Notes: a model not told the origin generated them from the letters alone. A stretch of DNA of 64,000 nucleotides from Diospyros lotus (GCF_014633365.1 NC_068339.1:31815316-31879315); one strand, 5' to 3'. Numbered from the stretch's first letter, positions 46,001-58,139 are shown. A program made the numbers and translations.

Positions 46001-46681
46001 CAATATGCCTTGGCTATTGGCTCGATCATGTATGCCATGTTATGTACGAGGCCTGATATCGCATATACTTTGAGCATATGTAGTAGATATCAAGTTGATC
46101 CAGGTTAGAAACACTGGATTGCTGTGAAAAACATTCTTAAGTACTTGTGAAGCACTAAAGAGATGTTTTTTGCCATATGGAGAATAAGAGCATACCATGA
46201 AGGGGTTCATGGATGCCAGTTTCCAATTTGACCATGATGATTTTAAATCACGTACAGTAGAAATTCATATTCTGCCTATATGGCTGGGCCATGAGTTGGA
46301 AGAGTTCCAACAAGAGATAGTGGCAGATTCAACAACTGAAGTCGAATACATAACAACCTTCGAAGCAGCTAAGGAGGTTGTATGGATCCATAAGTTCATT
46401 GATGAACTTAAAGTGGTGTCCAGCATTATTGATCTAATAACAGTTATTGGGACAATAATGGAGCCATCGCATAAGCGAAGGAACCACAGTCTCATTAACG
46501 GACCAAACTTGTATTGCGGCATCACCATATGATAATGGAGATTATCAGCTGAGGTGACATATGTAGAGAAAGTATCGACGGATGACAATGTCGTAAATCC
46601 CTTGACTAAAGCTCTGTCCCAGGAGAAACATGAAAGTCATGTTTGATCATCAGGTATAAGATACATGAATGATTGGCTCGT
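46001..46681 (+). pseudogene. Copia-1 RNase H and pol end
   Basis: Blocks: MKGFMDASFQFD (46197), QEIVADSTTEVEY, EAAKEVVWIHKFIDEL, and in other frames pieces matching the copia C-terminal CALSQEKHESHV-type end. Many shifts. The ORF at 46197-46532 covers only the middle. Confidence 0.8.
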
Positions 46682-46694
46682 GCAAGTGGGAGAT
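46682..46694 (+). promoter_or_regulatory. Copia-1 polypurine tract
   Basis: GCAAGTGGGAGAT lies directly before the 3' LTR start. Confidence 0.88.
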
Positions 46695-48693
46695 TGTTAG
46701 TGTAGGTGCTCTAGACCCAATCAGATTGGGCATGTTGTACACTGACAATTGTAATCATGTTATTATTTGAATAAGGAGTTATTCAAATTCACAATAAGTC
46801 ATTCTATTAGTTTATTGTTATTATTGTAATAACCGAATGAAACTAGATAGAAGTCCATATGATGTATACTGTGAATAATCTATAAAGATGTGAGATGATG
46901 CATCACAGTTTATAGACATCATTAAACGTCCCAAGTCGTAGCAATGTCAAGAATGGACATTGACAATTGCGGTAAGACTTGTATGTGCTATGTTTTTGCT
47001 ATGTGATAGCAATGGGGGTCTCACACCCATAGGCATGGGGATGCCTAGACAAGTACATAGGTGACTAATGTTGGAGAACGTGTCACTGGACATGACTCGC
47101 CATGAGAATCCATTTTGGTTAAATGTTGATGGAATTCTCATACGAGATGGGTGTAACTAATCCTTGGACCTGAGGTTGTCACGGTCATCTCATAAGAAGA
47201 CCGGTTTGCTTTGACATCGTTTCGATGGGCCTAGACAAAGGCTGCACGTGGGCGATCGTTGGGTATATCATGAGGCTTATGGAGATGGGTGCATAGCCAA
47301 GATGGGACTCGTCTATCCCTTGATAGAGGATGATGTATCTAAGGCGCATTCGGTGGATATTCACTTTAAATCCATGGCCATGGTGAAAGAGATCAATAAG
47401 GAGTTATTGATTCACTTTCTATTAAGTGAAGATATCCGAAAGACCGAAGAAAACTCATGTGATCATTATCAAGCAACACATCGCCATACTTGAGATCACA
47501 TAAGATGCATTGACGAGAGGATCGTATTACACGGTAACCATGCTCGTGAAAGGTTATTTGCGGATTATGAATCCTTCTGAATAATTGGGTAGGCATGACG
47601 CCTTGCTAGAGGCCAATCTTGTCTTATGTGTTCGTACCGACACATTGCCAACATATTCGGAAGCCTAATAAGTCATACGCAATAGGCACGGTCCCTGGCT
47701 TAAACTAGGAGAGTGGACGTATGGTTAAGTGGGACACTTCGGCAAGAAGTTGTGCCGTCGTATGTTCTCACGGAAAAAGAACAGATAGACGTAATGACGT
47801 CGATATGACGAGGAGTCGTCGTAATGGAAAGAGTTTCCTAAAAATGGCATTTGATTAAATTAGGAAGGAGTTTCTAATTTAATGATTTTCTATTTGTTGG
47901 AGTGGCAAATAGGAAATAAAATATTTTTGGGCTTAAGTTAATATTTGGACTAAATTAGATTTGGGCCAAATATTAAATTAAATATTATATTTGGACTAAA
48001 TTGGATTTGGGCCAAATATTAAAATAAATATTATATTTGGACTAAATTAGATTTGGGCCAAATATTAAATATTATATTTGGACCAAATTAGATTTGGGCC
48101 AAATATTAAATAAAATATATTTGGGCTTGAATTAGATTTGGGCCATAATATTTTATTTAACCTATAAAAGGATTGGGCCATTTAATTATATTTCTAGTTG
48201 GACTAGAATAAGCCCACTTATGATTCTAATTAAATTAGAATTAATGGGCTAGCCCAATCCATTAGGGTTTTAGAAACCCTAGGATATTTCATTATAAACA
48301 TCCTTTTATAGGTTGCCCATTATTGAGGTGATTTTTGGTGTCGTTTTTCAAGAGTTGAAAAACGCATTGCCGTTCACTCTTCCCCGTTTCTTTTGGCATC
48401 GATTTGAAACGTGGGTGTTCTTTTACCGTCCATACACAAGCCGCGCAAAGGAGAAGGAGCTAGCACTTCTATTCCGCTCTCCTTGCCAACGGACGCGTGC
48501 CGCGTATCACGAGTTAGAGGCCGGACGCTTGGACGGCTCGAATCCGCGAACGACTCGATAATCTAAAGGTTAGATTTATTTATTTGTTTGTGAATGATTT
48601 GATTTCGACGTTGATCCAATCGCCGGGATCGGGGTAAGGTTCAAAATATTTGAACTACGCTGCTTGCCCCGTAGCGATCTTGCTTTACTTTCA
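46695..48693 (+). mobile_element. Copia-1 3' LTR
   Basis: It is the 1,999-bp twin of the 5' LTR, ending TTTACTTTCA before the TCACC duplication. Differences noted include A/T in the CCGGTATGC/CCGGTTTGC pair and C/T in AGCACTCC/AGCACTTC. Confidence 0.94.
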
Positions 48694-48698
48694 TCACC

Positions 48699-49137
48699 AA
48701 CCAGTCTATTCTACTTTTAGCCTCTTCTAACAATCCTGTGCAATGTGCCCCACTTGCTCGCACTTAAAACACACGATCCTCCATGAGTTTCCCACAGAAG
48801 TCATTTCTTTCTTCTTGGGAAAGTCTCTTCCATGTGTCCTTCCTCCCCACACACAAAACAATGAATCAGCCTTACCGAGCATTTCCTTCTTGGGTGGTTC
48901 TTCCTGCATTAGGGGCACCGCTTGCTACTCTAAAATTTTTTATTCCCTGGTTCAAGCTCCATATTCCATTTTGTCTCTTCAGACTTTATCAATCTTACTC
49001 ATATAAGATCTCTTTCTGTGGTTAGAGCTCGATTCAAAGCCTCCTCGTAGGTATCAATGGACCAAGTACTCAGAGCTTGTTGTTACTCCACCTGCAGTAC
49101 GGACAAGAACTTTTGTGTGCCTTCTGCTATTCATTCG
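48699..49137 (-). pseudogene. Gypsy-2 gag, zinc-knuckle part
   Basis: Minus strand: CFKCEQVGHIAQDC (48771-48730) is a CX2CX4HX4C zinc knuckle of gag nucleocapsid. A second, degenerate knuckle (CFVCGEEGHMEE) lies in another frame near 48855. Upstream, IDTYEEALNRAL (49060-49025) matches the capsid end. It continues on the far side of LTR-B2 at 59720 and on the far side of Copia-1 at 39157. Confidence 0.82.
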
Positions 49138-50711
49138 TGTAATACCTGAAGTCTCTGTAAGAAATTTATAGCAAAGAAATAAAGTATCTTTTGATATAAG
49201 GGGACTCAATGAACGTATGTGTAGTTCTCGGGAAAATTTTTGGGAACAAAGGTAAAATTTCCAAAAGATTCTGGAGGCAAAAACAAGAAACCATTGTTCT
49301 AAGGACTTTTATTAGGTTCAATGCAAGTTTAAGGGCTCAAGTGTTAAAGAGGCAAAGTACTTTTAGGCTAAAGTGTGATACTTGAAAAAATTATAATATC
49401 TTAGGGGTGTAATGATGGAGCACAAATCACCATGTGAGGGCATAAATCTATAGGGACACATGGCGCGATATAGTGAATCTCATGATGAGTTCTTATCTCA
49501 ACAAGACACATGGCGCAATCGGGTTCGTCGAAGTTGCCTATGAATATAAGGCTTTGGGGAGATCATTTTGGGCACAAAAAAAGCGGGAAATGATGAGATT
49601 TTGAGAGAGGAAACATTGCCAAAAGGAGAAATTATTTGCCAAAAATGATGAAGAAAAATGCCTCATTAGAAGGTTCGAGCTGTCGTCGTAAAGCATGCCA
49701 AACTACATCAAAACTACAAGGTAAGTCCAATTTCTCTTTATAATCCGGTAGAGGGTTAAATAAGGGTGTCGTAGGTTCAAACGGAGCTAAAACAAGGGAG
49801 TTATGGCTAAAAAATCAAAAGGAGACGAAACTATGCGGTTCTTAAGGGTAACGCTTGTAGCTCACGCGTTGGCAAGGGATTGCGCGTGTGGACGAGTCAA
49901 TCACCTTCTGACGGCACGTGAGGGGGCATTCATGCTCCATTTTTTTGTGAAAAATTCTAGTTTTGTTCCTTTTATTGTTCCCTACAACCTTATGTAATAA
50001 TATTTAAGATTTGGTTTGCAAAAACTTGTGATTTTTTACAGAAAACCATTCCTGAATACTGTAAACAGTGCACCACCGAGTCCAAAACAATAAGGTGGGT
50101 GTTTCTTGCATATTTTTGCTACATCCCGGTCATTTCGGCTTCATATAGGTAAGGGTGTTAACTACATGGCATGTTTTCCTTTAAATCGAGCATTTTCCCT
50201 TACTTTGGTATGCATCACCGTGGTGTGTGTGGCTAGTTGATGTCAAGACCATCAAGTTAGACTAGGGAAGTGGTCACGTGAGTTGTCAAAACATGATGGA
50301 TCGGCAAGGGTGATCGCAACACCTCGACATCTCTACCACATGGGAGGTTTCATGTCATTTTTGCATATTTCATTTGCATGCACGTATTTTTTTCTTTGAT
50401 TCACTCACTAAGATGTTCATATCTTACATCGGCATATTCAAATGTGCCAGGTGCCCCAGGAACGAGCAAGAGGAAAGGAAAGGAATTGGTCCTCAGATAG
50501 CTTATATTTTTTTTAGACTTTGATTGTAAAAGCACCTTGTACATATACGTGTTGTTTTGTGCTAAACAATGTCTCTTGTAATCCTAGTTTCCTACTTTGT
50601 AACAAGACGTGTCATGTTGTACTAATGCTAAGAGCACGTAGTGGGACCCCTAATTATTTAGCTTATGGTTTTAGCTTTCAGGTTCGATCCCTTTGCTTTT
50701 GTTGGCAAAGG
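49138..50711 (+). mobile_element. LTR-B2 (first segment), inserted in Gypsy-2 gag
   Basis: It starts TGTAATACCTGAAG. With 59620-59719 it forms a 1.67-kb LTR ending AAAGCGGGGCGTTACA. Flanks ATTCG and GTTTG differ by two transitions, which fits an aged duplication. An AATATAAGGC TATA-like box lies at 49543-49552. The homology with LTR-B1 covers the 3' part best. No internal region is present. Confidence 0.7.
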
Positions 50712-52275
50712 TGTAATACCCGGTATTACATGGTATTGAAAATAAATAAGTTTTGATTATTTTGGACAAGACCTCGGGTGGTCCGGGAAGCCCAAGAGTC
50801 GGTATCGAGAAATAAATTAATAAAATTGCCGAATTGGCGGCTGGGAGTGCCTCGGGACTTGGATGTCCATGGAAGAGGGCAAGAGATTGACAAGCGTCTC
50901 AGGATGAGATTGATGACGCTGGAAGCAATCCGACCGGGAATAATTTTTGGAATTAATTTTGTAGAAGCCTGAGTAGGTGCCAATACTGAATAATCGGAGG
51001 GGACCTCCTGGAAGCTGAGGGGACCCTAGGGGTGGTTCAGTTTTCTAAGTAAGGCAACCCTTAAGTGTTTTCGGGTCGAATTAAGATTCTGTGCAGGCGC
51101 AGGGAAGAAATTGGCTTTATCGAGTAAAAGTCAAATTATTAATTTTGGAGAATTAATGTTTTGGTGGCTTTGGGGTAATTAATTAAAATCTTGGGAGGGT
51201 CCAAGTATAATTATTGGAATCCGCAAGTGCAATTAATATTTTCTTAAGTGAAATTATGATAAAAATAGGGGATTAATGTGTAATATAGTGTATATATATA
51301 TATATATGCGCGCGGGCTTGCTGGCCAAGTCTCCAATAGTGCGCCTCCCCTGATATTTGAAATGGCATTGGATCAAAATAGAGAGTGGGAAAGAGAGATC
51401 GCGAGAGCGTGAGGATGAGCTCGAGAGAGAGAGCATAGCCGAGAGAGTGAGAGTGATGGTGCGAGTGAGAGTGATGAGGGGCCGAGCGGCCATGGCAGTG
51501 ACTACCATGGCCGATGATGGATGAAGAAGGCAGCAACAGGCGGAGCAGCCAGGCGTGCGTGCTGGAGCTCGGGAAATGGTCGATGGCAGCGGTGGCTCGC
51601 GCGGAGGCGGCCTGTGGTGGCTAGCGGCGGCAGAGGAAGCTGGCGATGGCTGGAGCAGCAGGAGCGTCGGCCATGGAAGCTTCAGCGAGCAGGCAGCATG
51701 TGCGCAGGGGCAACCAGCCGAGGTAATGGTGGCCGGCCGATGGTCGCGCGATGGTCTGGGAGCAGCAAGCGACGCAAGGAGCTGGCTAAGGCGGTGGCTG
51801 GCAGCGTTCGACGATGGCTGTGCGTGGAGGCGAGGCCGTTCGCGAGAAAGAAGAAGAGTAGGTCACGTGTGCGGGAAAGAGAAGAAGAAGAAAGCACTGT
51901 GCGCGCGCGGAAGCCAGGGAAGAAAGGGAGAGGAAAAAAAAAAGAAAAAGAAAATAAAAGAAAATCTGGAAATAAAGGAGAAGAATAAGGGAAAATCCCG
52001 AAAATTTCCAGAAAAATTGGGGAAAAGTCTGAAAATTAGTTTGAGACACGAGGAGCGTGTCAGAAAATTGAAATCGGGATTTTAGGTGCGAGGTGGTGGC
52101 TCAGGAGACATCATCGGAGTAGGCATTTTTGGATTTCTCCTCCGGAATAGTTGAGGTAAATTTATAATTTCTTTTCGAGTTAATTTCCCTTATTTGAGAT
52201 AGTGATATAATGTGAAGTGTTGATTTAATTGAACCCTCGGGTGGGGTTGTTTGGAAATTATTAAACGGGCTGATG
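50712..52275 (+). mobile_element. LTR-A2 (first segment), solo LTR inside LTR-B2
   Basis: AAAGG lies on both sides (50707-50711, 59615-59619). The first 19 bases TGTAATACCCGGTATTACA are a near-perfect inverted repeat. A (TA)n TATA box at 51290-51307 is followed by a GA-rich and then GC-rich leader (51400-51900). The ORFs of 155-176 codons there are Gly/Arg/Ala/Ser-rich low-complexity readings. CACTA-2 interrupts at 52279. Total LTR length without CACTA-2 is about 2.65 kb. Confidence 0.85.
51290..51307 (+). promoter_or_regulatory. TATA box of LTR-A2
   Basis: An 18-base TA run is followed by GCGCGCGGGC. In LTR-A1 the matching ATATATATATTT lies on the minus strand at about 5744-5755. Confidence 0.5.
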
Positions 52276-52278
52276 TAT

Positions 52279-52455
52279 CACTACAACAAAAACAGACATT
52301 AACGACCAAAAATTAACGACGACATTAGTTTTGGTCGTTAATGTAGTACTATTAACGACTAAATATAAATCCCGTCGTTATAAGATAATTTTTAACGACA
52401 GGCAAAATAAGTCGTCGTTAATATACCATTTTCCCGTCGTTAATGATTAAAATTT
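52279..52455. repeat. CACTA-2 5' terminal and subterminal repeats
   Basis: Motif (A)TTAACGAC(G/C) in both orientations occurs about eight times in 180 bp, including GTCGTTAA forms. It matches the 3' array at 58140-58532. Confidence 0.88.
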
Positions 52456-53245
52456 TTAATTCGAACCATAAAATAATAAAAAAAACTATTAAAATTTAAC
52501 TAACACTTATATAAGTAATTCTTAATATAATTATATTTTTCTATAAATACAGAAATATAATTATTAAACTATAATAATTGAGCATTAGCTATTTATTGAT
52601 AATATAATATGTTAAAAAAACATAAACATATTAAAAAGAATACATAAACATATTCAAAAGAACATATAACATACTATTTTTTATTAAATTATTAAATATT
52701 AAAAAAAACAAATAAATTAAAGAGCCAGGAATCCCCCGCCTCTTTCTTGGCTAAAATCCCCCCTCCCCCAAAAATCTCCAAGTGCCCAATCCTCCCCCAA
52801 ATCCCTAAGTCCCCTTCTTTGGCTCTTAGCTCGCCATCGCTCGCTGCTAGCCCTCTCTGGCTCTCACCTCGCCCTAGCTTTCTTGCCGTCACCTCTCGCC
52901 CTCGCTCGCTGCTCGCTCTCTCTCGCTCTCTTGCCCTCGCTCTTGCGTCTCACTTGTTGCCTCGCTGACGTGCTGATGTATTTTTTCGTTTTGCCGTGTT
53001 TTTTCTGTTCCGTTTTGTTGTTCTGTTCTTCTGTGTTTTGTTGTATTTTTCTATTCTGCTAGCAACATCTTTTCTATTTTTATTGATTTGTTGTGTTAAT
53101 TTCTTGTGGTTTTTATCATGCATCAATTTACTGCCTAATGTCATCCATTAACTAATTGTCGCTATGCAATTATTTCATTTTCTATAATGCTGATACTACT
53201 TCCAGACTTTCATGCATCTTGCTCATAATAAACTAATGTCTAAAT
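52456..53245. other. CACTA-2 AT-rich block and C/T-rich leader
   Basis: 52456-52720 is AT-rich. 52730-52970 is a C/T-rich stretch with CTCGCTCTC-like runs, resembling in position and composition the leader at 7890-8150 of CACTA-1. ORFs here are low-complexity. Downstream sequence looks like intron. Confidence 0.5.
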
Positions 53246-53400
53246 AAAAGAGGAAACATATATTGTATACTTTGGCTGAACCATTAGGGGAGTTGGAGGA
53301 GCGGGTTGATCTCTACGGACCCAGAGTAAAAGAGGAAACACCCAATTATTGCAAGAGCTTACCTCGTAATTATTCTTTTGAGGTGAAAAAACACTCAACT
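53246..53400 (+). pseudogene. unidentified exon-like segment in CACTA-2
   Basis: An open stretch reads YTLAEPLGELEERVDLYG, then KSLPRNYSFEVKK, with balanced protein-like composition unlike the AT-rich surroundings. A short duplication (GTAAAAGAGGAAACA against TAAAAGAGGAAACAT) flanks its first half. I cannot name the source gene. It may be a captured host exon. Confidence 0.4.
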
Positions 53401-54129
53401 ATATATCATAGGATAGTTCGGTTGGTTTCTATAATCTTTCCTCGTATTCTTTTGTTAATGTGTATTACATCCTTTTAGTCTTTTTGAAATTCTATATCAT
53501 GTTGACTAATATTAACTGTCGTGGCTATGAGCTCTCTGTTTTAACATTTATTAACAAACTGTTTTCCTGCAAGGTTGATGTTTCCAACATAATCAATTAT
53601 TCTCTCGCATATTGGCCAAAGGTACCATTTTATAAGTTTTCTAGGGCATGAAAATATATGGAAGTTTCTTGTATTGCAGTGAATTTCTTTTACAAAACAT
53701 TAGTGTCTGAACTACAGGTCACTGACAATCACACACAAATTGTATGTCTACATTGTTGCTTGATTGTATCCTTATCCTCAACTTTAAATCCATAGCTGCA
53801 TTGTTGCTTGATTGTATAAGCTCTCCTAAAGGAAAACATGCCATTTGTTCCTTAAAACAGGTCATGTCATGCAGATTAGCATCCACAATTTTTATATTTG
53901 TAATGCTGCCAATCCTTTGCAGTAGCATAAATTGACAAAGAAGCAGATATTCAACCATAGATATTCAAGGGTTCTGTTCATTATGCATGGGCAAGTGTTC
54001 CCACATACCCTAGGTACTCGATGCATTCCCTCAATTGCTACGATGCTGATGTTTTCTTTCTATATTTTTTATGATGGAAGATTTTAGTTTTAAATGTTTC
54101 TCACTAGATTCCATGTTGTGTTATTTTTA

Positions 54130-54260
54130 TCTGAAAATGGCTAGTGGAGTGATTGGATTTCTGATATGCTCAATGTGGATTTTATTCATCCTATCAATCC
54201 TATTAAAAAAGTAGAGGGAGGACTGAAGTTTAGAAGAGAGCTGAGGTTTTACAACTCTGA
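54130..54260 (+). pseudogene. second unidentified exon-like segment in CACTA-2
   Basis: It reads DMLNVDFIHPINPIKK, then GGLKFRRELRFYNSE, ending with CTCTGAG and a GTAGTT donor-like site at about 54261. The protein is not recognised. A captured exon is possible. Confidence 0.35.
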
Positions 54261-55148
54261 GGTAGTTACACTCCCTCCCTCCCTCCCTTGGGACATAATC
54301 TATTTTTTTCTTAGTAATAATTTCTTGATAATGGTAACTTTATTTCTATTTTTGTCTTTTATTATTACAGTTACTGACTTATAAAAAGAAGGATATTAGT
54401 AATTGACTTTTACAGTTAGATTTACGCTTGACTTGAATTTTAGTACTATAGAATTTGTTTAAGTTGAGATAAAAGAAAAGGATATGTGATCAAATTGTTA
54501 CAGTTGATTGCACATGAATTTTATTACTACAAGTATTTCTTAATTTTGCAACTGCTAAAATTCTAACATGCTTTTGATGACCAAGAGATAATTATAGATA
54601 AGTTTTCATATTCAAGTACTTATATGGTTTATTTCTTTTCTAGATAATTGTATGTTCTCAATTATTTGCTTCAAACATTTTATGTTCACGCTGGAATAAT
54701 AAATTGTTTACTGTACAATACAGCAAACCTCCATGAACAACACTTGACCTTTTTGATGAAGTGAGGAATTTGAGCTATTGTTTGCACAAGTTGCTAGGCT
54801 TCTCTTGGATCCTCCTCTCTCTAGCAGCCATTTAAACAGATACCAATTGAAGTAATTAACTTATGCTGTAATAGAACGTGTTGAACTGAAATTACTGCCC
54901 TTTATTAAGTATGACTCTCTTACAAACTAGTACACATAACTGGTAGTTGGCCAAATGCTTAATTGAGTCAACAACTGTCATTATTATTAGAATTTTCTCT
55001 GTCACTTTGTTACTAGAACATTATATGCATGCAGCACTAGAAAGAAATATGTGAAAAATCAATGTTCTGACTAAATATTGCAGAACCAATCTCACGTAAG
55101 GCATGCCTTTTAAATTCAATAATAATGGCTTTGTTTATTAAATTTTAG

Positions 55149-55221
55149 GAAGCATTTGCTGTTGTGAGAGAGGCTTCAAAGAGGGTTCTTGGCATTTGAC
55201 CATTTGATGTGCAATTGATAG
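55149..55221 (+). pseudogene. captured exon of a chloroplast-type SecA ATPase gene
   Basis: After a TTTTAG acceptor the 73-bp exon reads EAFAVVREASKRVLGI, one stop, then PFDVQLI, and ends at a GTAAAT donor. This is a highly conserved block in the N-terminal part of the SecA motor of the thylakoid Sec pathway, upstream of its Walker A site. The TGA replaces the arginine normally found there; CGA to TGA is a single transition. Only this exon with intron edges is recognised. Neighbouring SecA exons are not seen. Confidence 0.85.
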
Positions 55222-55751
55222 GTAAATTTTTATTAAATTATATATTTTCTTCTTTTGACACGTTAATTATTTTGTTGAGTTGTGTTTTATTTCTTTGGAA
55301 TTGTCTTCTTCCCTAAACCTGGAGAATGCTTTTGGACTTGCTCACTTGTGTTTTAACATTTGCCAAAAGACAAGGAAAAAGATGCCAGTAGCAATTTTAA
55401 GTTATAAAACATAGCATGTTTTGAATCTATAATTGTTGGATACCCAATGTTGGCAATGAATATTTCTTTATTTCATATTTAACTTTGAATGCCCCTGAAC
55501 CTACTATTAATTTTTAATTATACCCTACCATGCATTTGAAGTAATTTTATTTTCAAGGTTACACACATGGTTTGCATGGTTATTTTAGCTGAATCTAGAA
55601 TGGTTATGTTTGTGGTCATATTCTCATACTTCAGTTGAAGCTCAGCACCAATTATATGTACATGAATACTGGTAGTGTTTTTATCCCATATTCTCGTGCT
55701 TTGTAATTTAATCTATCTCTAATATTATCAATTTTTGTTGTATCTAGTACG

Positions 55752-55800
55752 ATGGATAGGAATTGGATGCGATTGGATGATAGACCAACATTGTTCGAGG
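55752..55800 (+). pseudogene. CACTA-2 transposase stub (Transpos_assoc start)
   Basis: ATG at 55752 gives MDRNWMRLDDRP, nearly the same as the start of the CACTA-1 transposase at 14419. It then breaks into the hairpin repeats at 55799. The rest of the transposase is gone. Confidence 0.8.
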
Positions 55801-56185
55801 TATGTATCCTGTGAGTGATAGGATTTAATCACTCCCTCCGGGTGGTGGGTGATCACCCATTTTTTTAAATTTTGAATGCTTAGTACTATATGCATCCTGT
55901 GAGTGATAGGATTTAATCACTCCCTCCGGGTGGTGGGTGATCACCCCTTTTTTTAAATTTTGAATGCTTAGTACTATATGTATCTTGCGAGTGATAGGAT
56001 TTAATCACTCTCTCCGGGTGGTGGGTGATCACCCATTATTTTTATTATTATTAATGTTTAGTGTTATATGTATCCTGTGAGTGATAAGATTTAATCACTC
56101 TCTTCTGGTGGTGGGTGATCACCCATTTTTAAAATTTTTTAATGCTTAATACTATATGTATCCTGTGAGTAATAAGATTTAATAT
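55799..56185 (+). repeat. four to five tandem hairpin repeats in CACTA-2
   Basis: Units of about 85-95 bp start TATGTATCCTGTGAGTGATA, then TTAATCACTC, CTCCGGGTGGTGGG and TGATCACCC. Copies begin at about 55801, 55890, 55977, 56066 and a partial at 56155. They are homologous to 12763-12957 in CACTA-1. Confidence 0.92.
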
Positions 56186-58139
56186 GTAACGACTTGTCTA
56201 GTGAGCCTTAGATGTTAATTATATTTTTATATAGTGTGTTGTATGTGGGCTTGTTAGATGCCAAAAGTAAGTTATGGGTGAATAAGAGGGTATGTCTTTA
56301 ATAAACAACTCATGGTCTATTCTTTTCTAAATTTTTTCATAAGATTCCTTTAAAGATTTTGTTGTAAGTTTTTTTTCCATGCCTATAAACATCATATATA
56401 AATAATTATGTTTTTAGAAATTAAATTAGATTTTAGAAATCTTTATTTTCTTTTTAAACTAAGAGAAATTTAGAATTGCCATGAATGTAAAAAATGGGTG
56501 GTTGCAGACAATGGAAGGTCGTTTAGAATTGTAGCACCAAATAAAGCTAGTTTTGTTGAATTTGTGATAGAGATACACATCAGTCACAGCTGTTAGAAAA
56601 ATGGAACAAATTCACCAAAACTTCTAGAATAAAATTTTACCAATTTCACAAAATCTTCCTAATTTGTAAGAATTTTCAAGAAAGCTAAATATGTAAATAA
56701 CTGTCCAAATTGATCAAAACTAGTGACACAAAAGACACAAAATTTTTACTCTCTAGGTAAGTCAAGATATGGGAATAAAGGCTCTTATACCTATCAACAC
56801 AAAGCTATGAGATCTTAATAATGTTTTCTAAAGAATTGTGAAAGTAATAGAGCAACCATCACTTGTGCATTCCTGAAAATGAAGCTAGAAGAAGCCGCAA
56901 GCAATTTCATTAACACTTATTTATATAAGACAATAACTATACTGTGTATCTGATATTTATATACAATGTCAGCTTATGCTTGTAGAACGCATATTTTGCA
57001 TATCACATGGGCATACGTGTTGAATACATTTACAGCATCTATTTTGGAATGTCCATGCTTAATGGCTATTGGATGCTTCCTTTGCTTTCTTACAAAGGCT
57101 ATCGTATAGATGCTAGGGAAGCTAACATATGAGCAGATTTTGAGTCTTCGTAGAGAGCATTAATGTATCAATCATGATTCATACATATATATATTTATAT
57201 AAAACCTAAAAAGCCTTTAAAATTTTAATATAGGATCTGATTTAGTGATTTCTAATGCTGTAAAAAAAAAAAAGATAGAATTTTGAAATATAGGATTTGA
57301 ATCATTCCAATATGGATTCATGGATTACTGGAAGGAGATTTTATGTTTGAAAGTTGTTGCACGAAGAGAAAGTGGCTTTTTGATTTGTGAGATTAGTCAT
57401 GAATGCAAAAAATGATATACTTGCCATCTTCCAAATATTTTATGTTGGGTCATAGGACTAATGATCTTATAGAAGATATGGTCATGGATAAAGATAATTC
57501 ACAGATTAGAATTCATATAGGTGGCCCCATTCCATAGAACTAAGGCTTTGTGTTTTTGTTAATCTACATCTCAATCTACTCTATATTTAAGGATTTCTAT
57601 GTTTTGGTACATTTTAGTGATTGTATGTTATGTAGTTTGTGATGGAGACATTTTGGGCTTTATTAATTCTACTTCTAACATTTTATAAAGAAAACATGAA
57701 TATTTCTTTGACTCTAATTTCATGTTTTATTTATTTGTTTTTTTGTAGGTTAATGAAACAACAAGACTCTAAAGGAAGCAACTGCTGTCTTGGAGTACAT
57801 GAACAGATTTATGACTTTATAGTGTTTTGTTGTACATTAGTTTTGAATAGTGTATATAATTGACAAAGTGTTAGTTTTAGTTGAACATATTTTTTGGTGT
57901 AATTTGTTAGCAATTAACACTTATATATATATACTACTTTTGGTGTGTAAATGCTAATGGATAATGATTACTTTGGTGTTATTTGAATGACATGTTTAAT
58001 TTTATGAGTTTTATTTCAATTTGATATGGATAATGATATATAGGTTTGGTGGTTTATATCAAAACATGATGTTTTTGTCATTGATGACTAGTAACTGTTT
58101 TCATACTATTAAAAAAAATAAAAAAATAAAAAATATTTT
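56186..58139. other. CACTA-2 3' interior, no recognised coding
   Basis: AT-rich, intron/UTR-like sequence. A splice acceptor-like TTTTTGTAG at 57741 precedes a short open stretch (KQQDSKGSNCCLGVHEQ), possibly a last exon of the element's transcript. No family is recognised. Confidence 0.4.

Larger units (their letters stand above)
39158..48693 (+). mobile_element. Copia-1, full-length Ty1/copia element
   Basis: Two LTRs of exactly 1,999 bp (39158-41156 and 46695-48693) enclose a 5.5-kb interior. TCACC lies on both sides (39153-39157, 48694-48698). A primer site follows the first LTR and a polypurine tract precedes the second. Interior order gag, protease, integrase, RT, RNase H is copia-type. 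I count about ten mismatches between the LTRs by eye, so insertion is recent, yet the coding region is full of stops, shifts and a deletion. It lies within Gypsy-2. Confidence 0.95.

Noticed and set aside
51521..52085. ORFs of 155 and 176 codons in LTR-A2
   Set aside because: Low-complexity Gly/Arg/Ser/Lys readings of GC- and GA-rich LTR leader; two overlapping frames equally open; no matching ORF recognised in LTR-A1.
53263..53478. Assignment of the CACTA-2 exon-like island to a diphthamide-synthesis (DPH1-like) protein
   Set aside because: Only a short NYSFEV-type resemblance; the rest does not align, so the segment is left unnamed.
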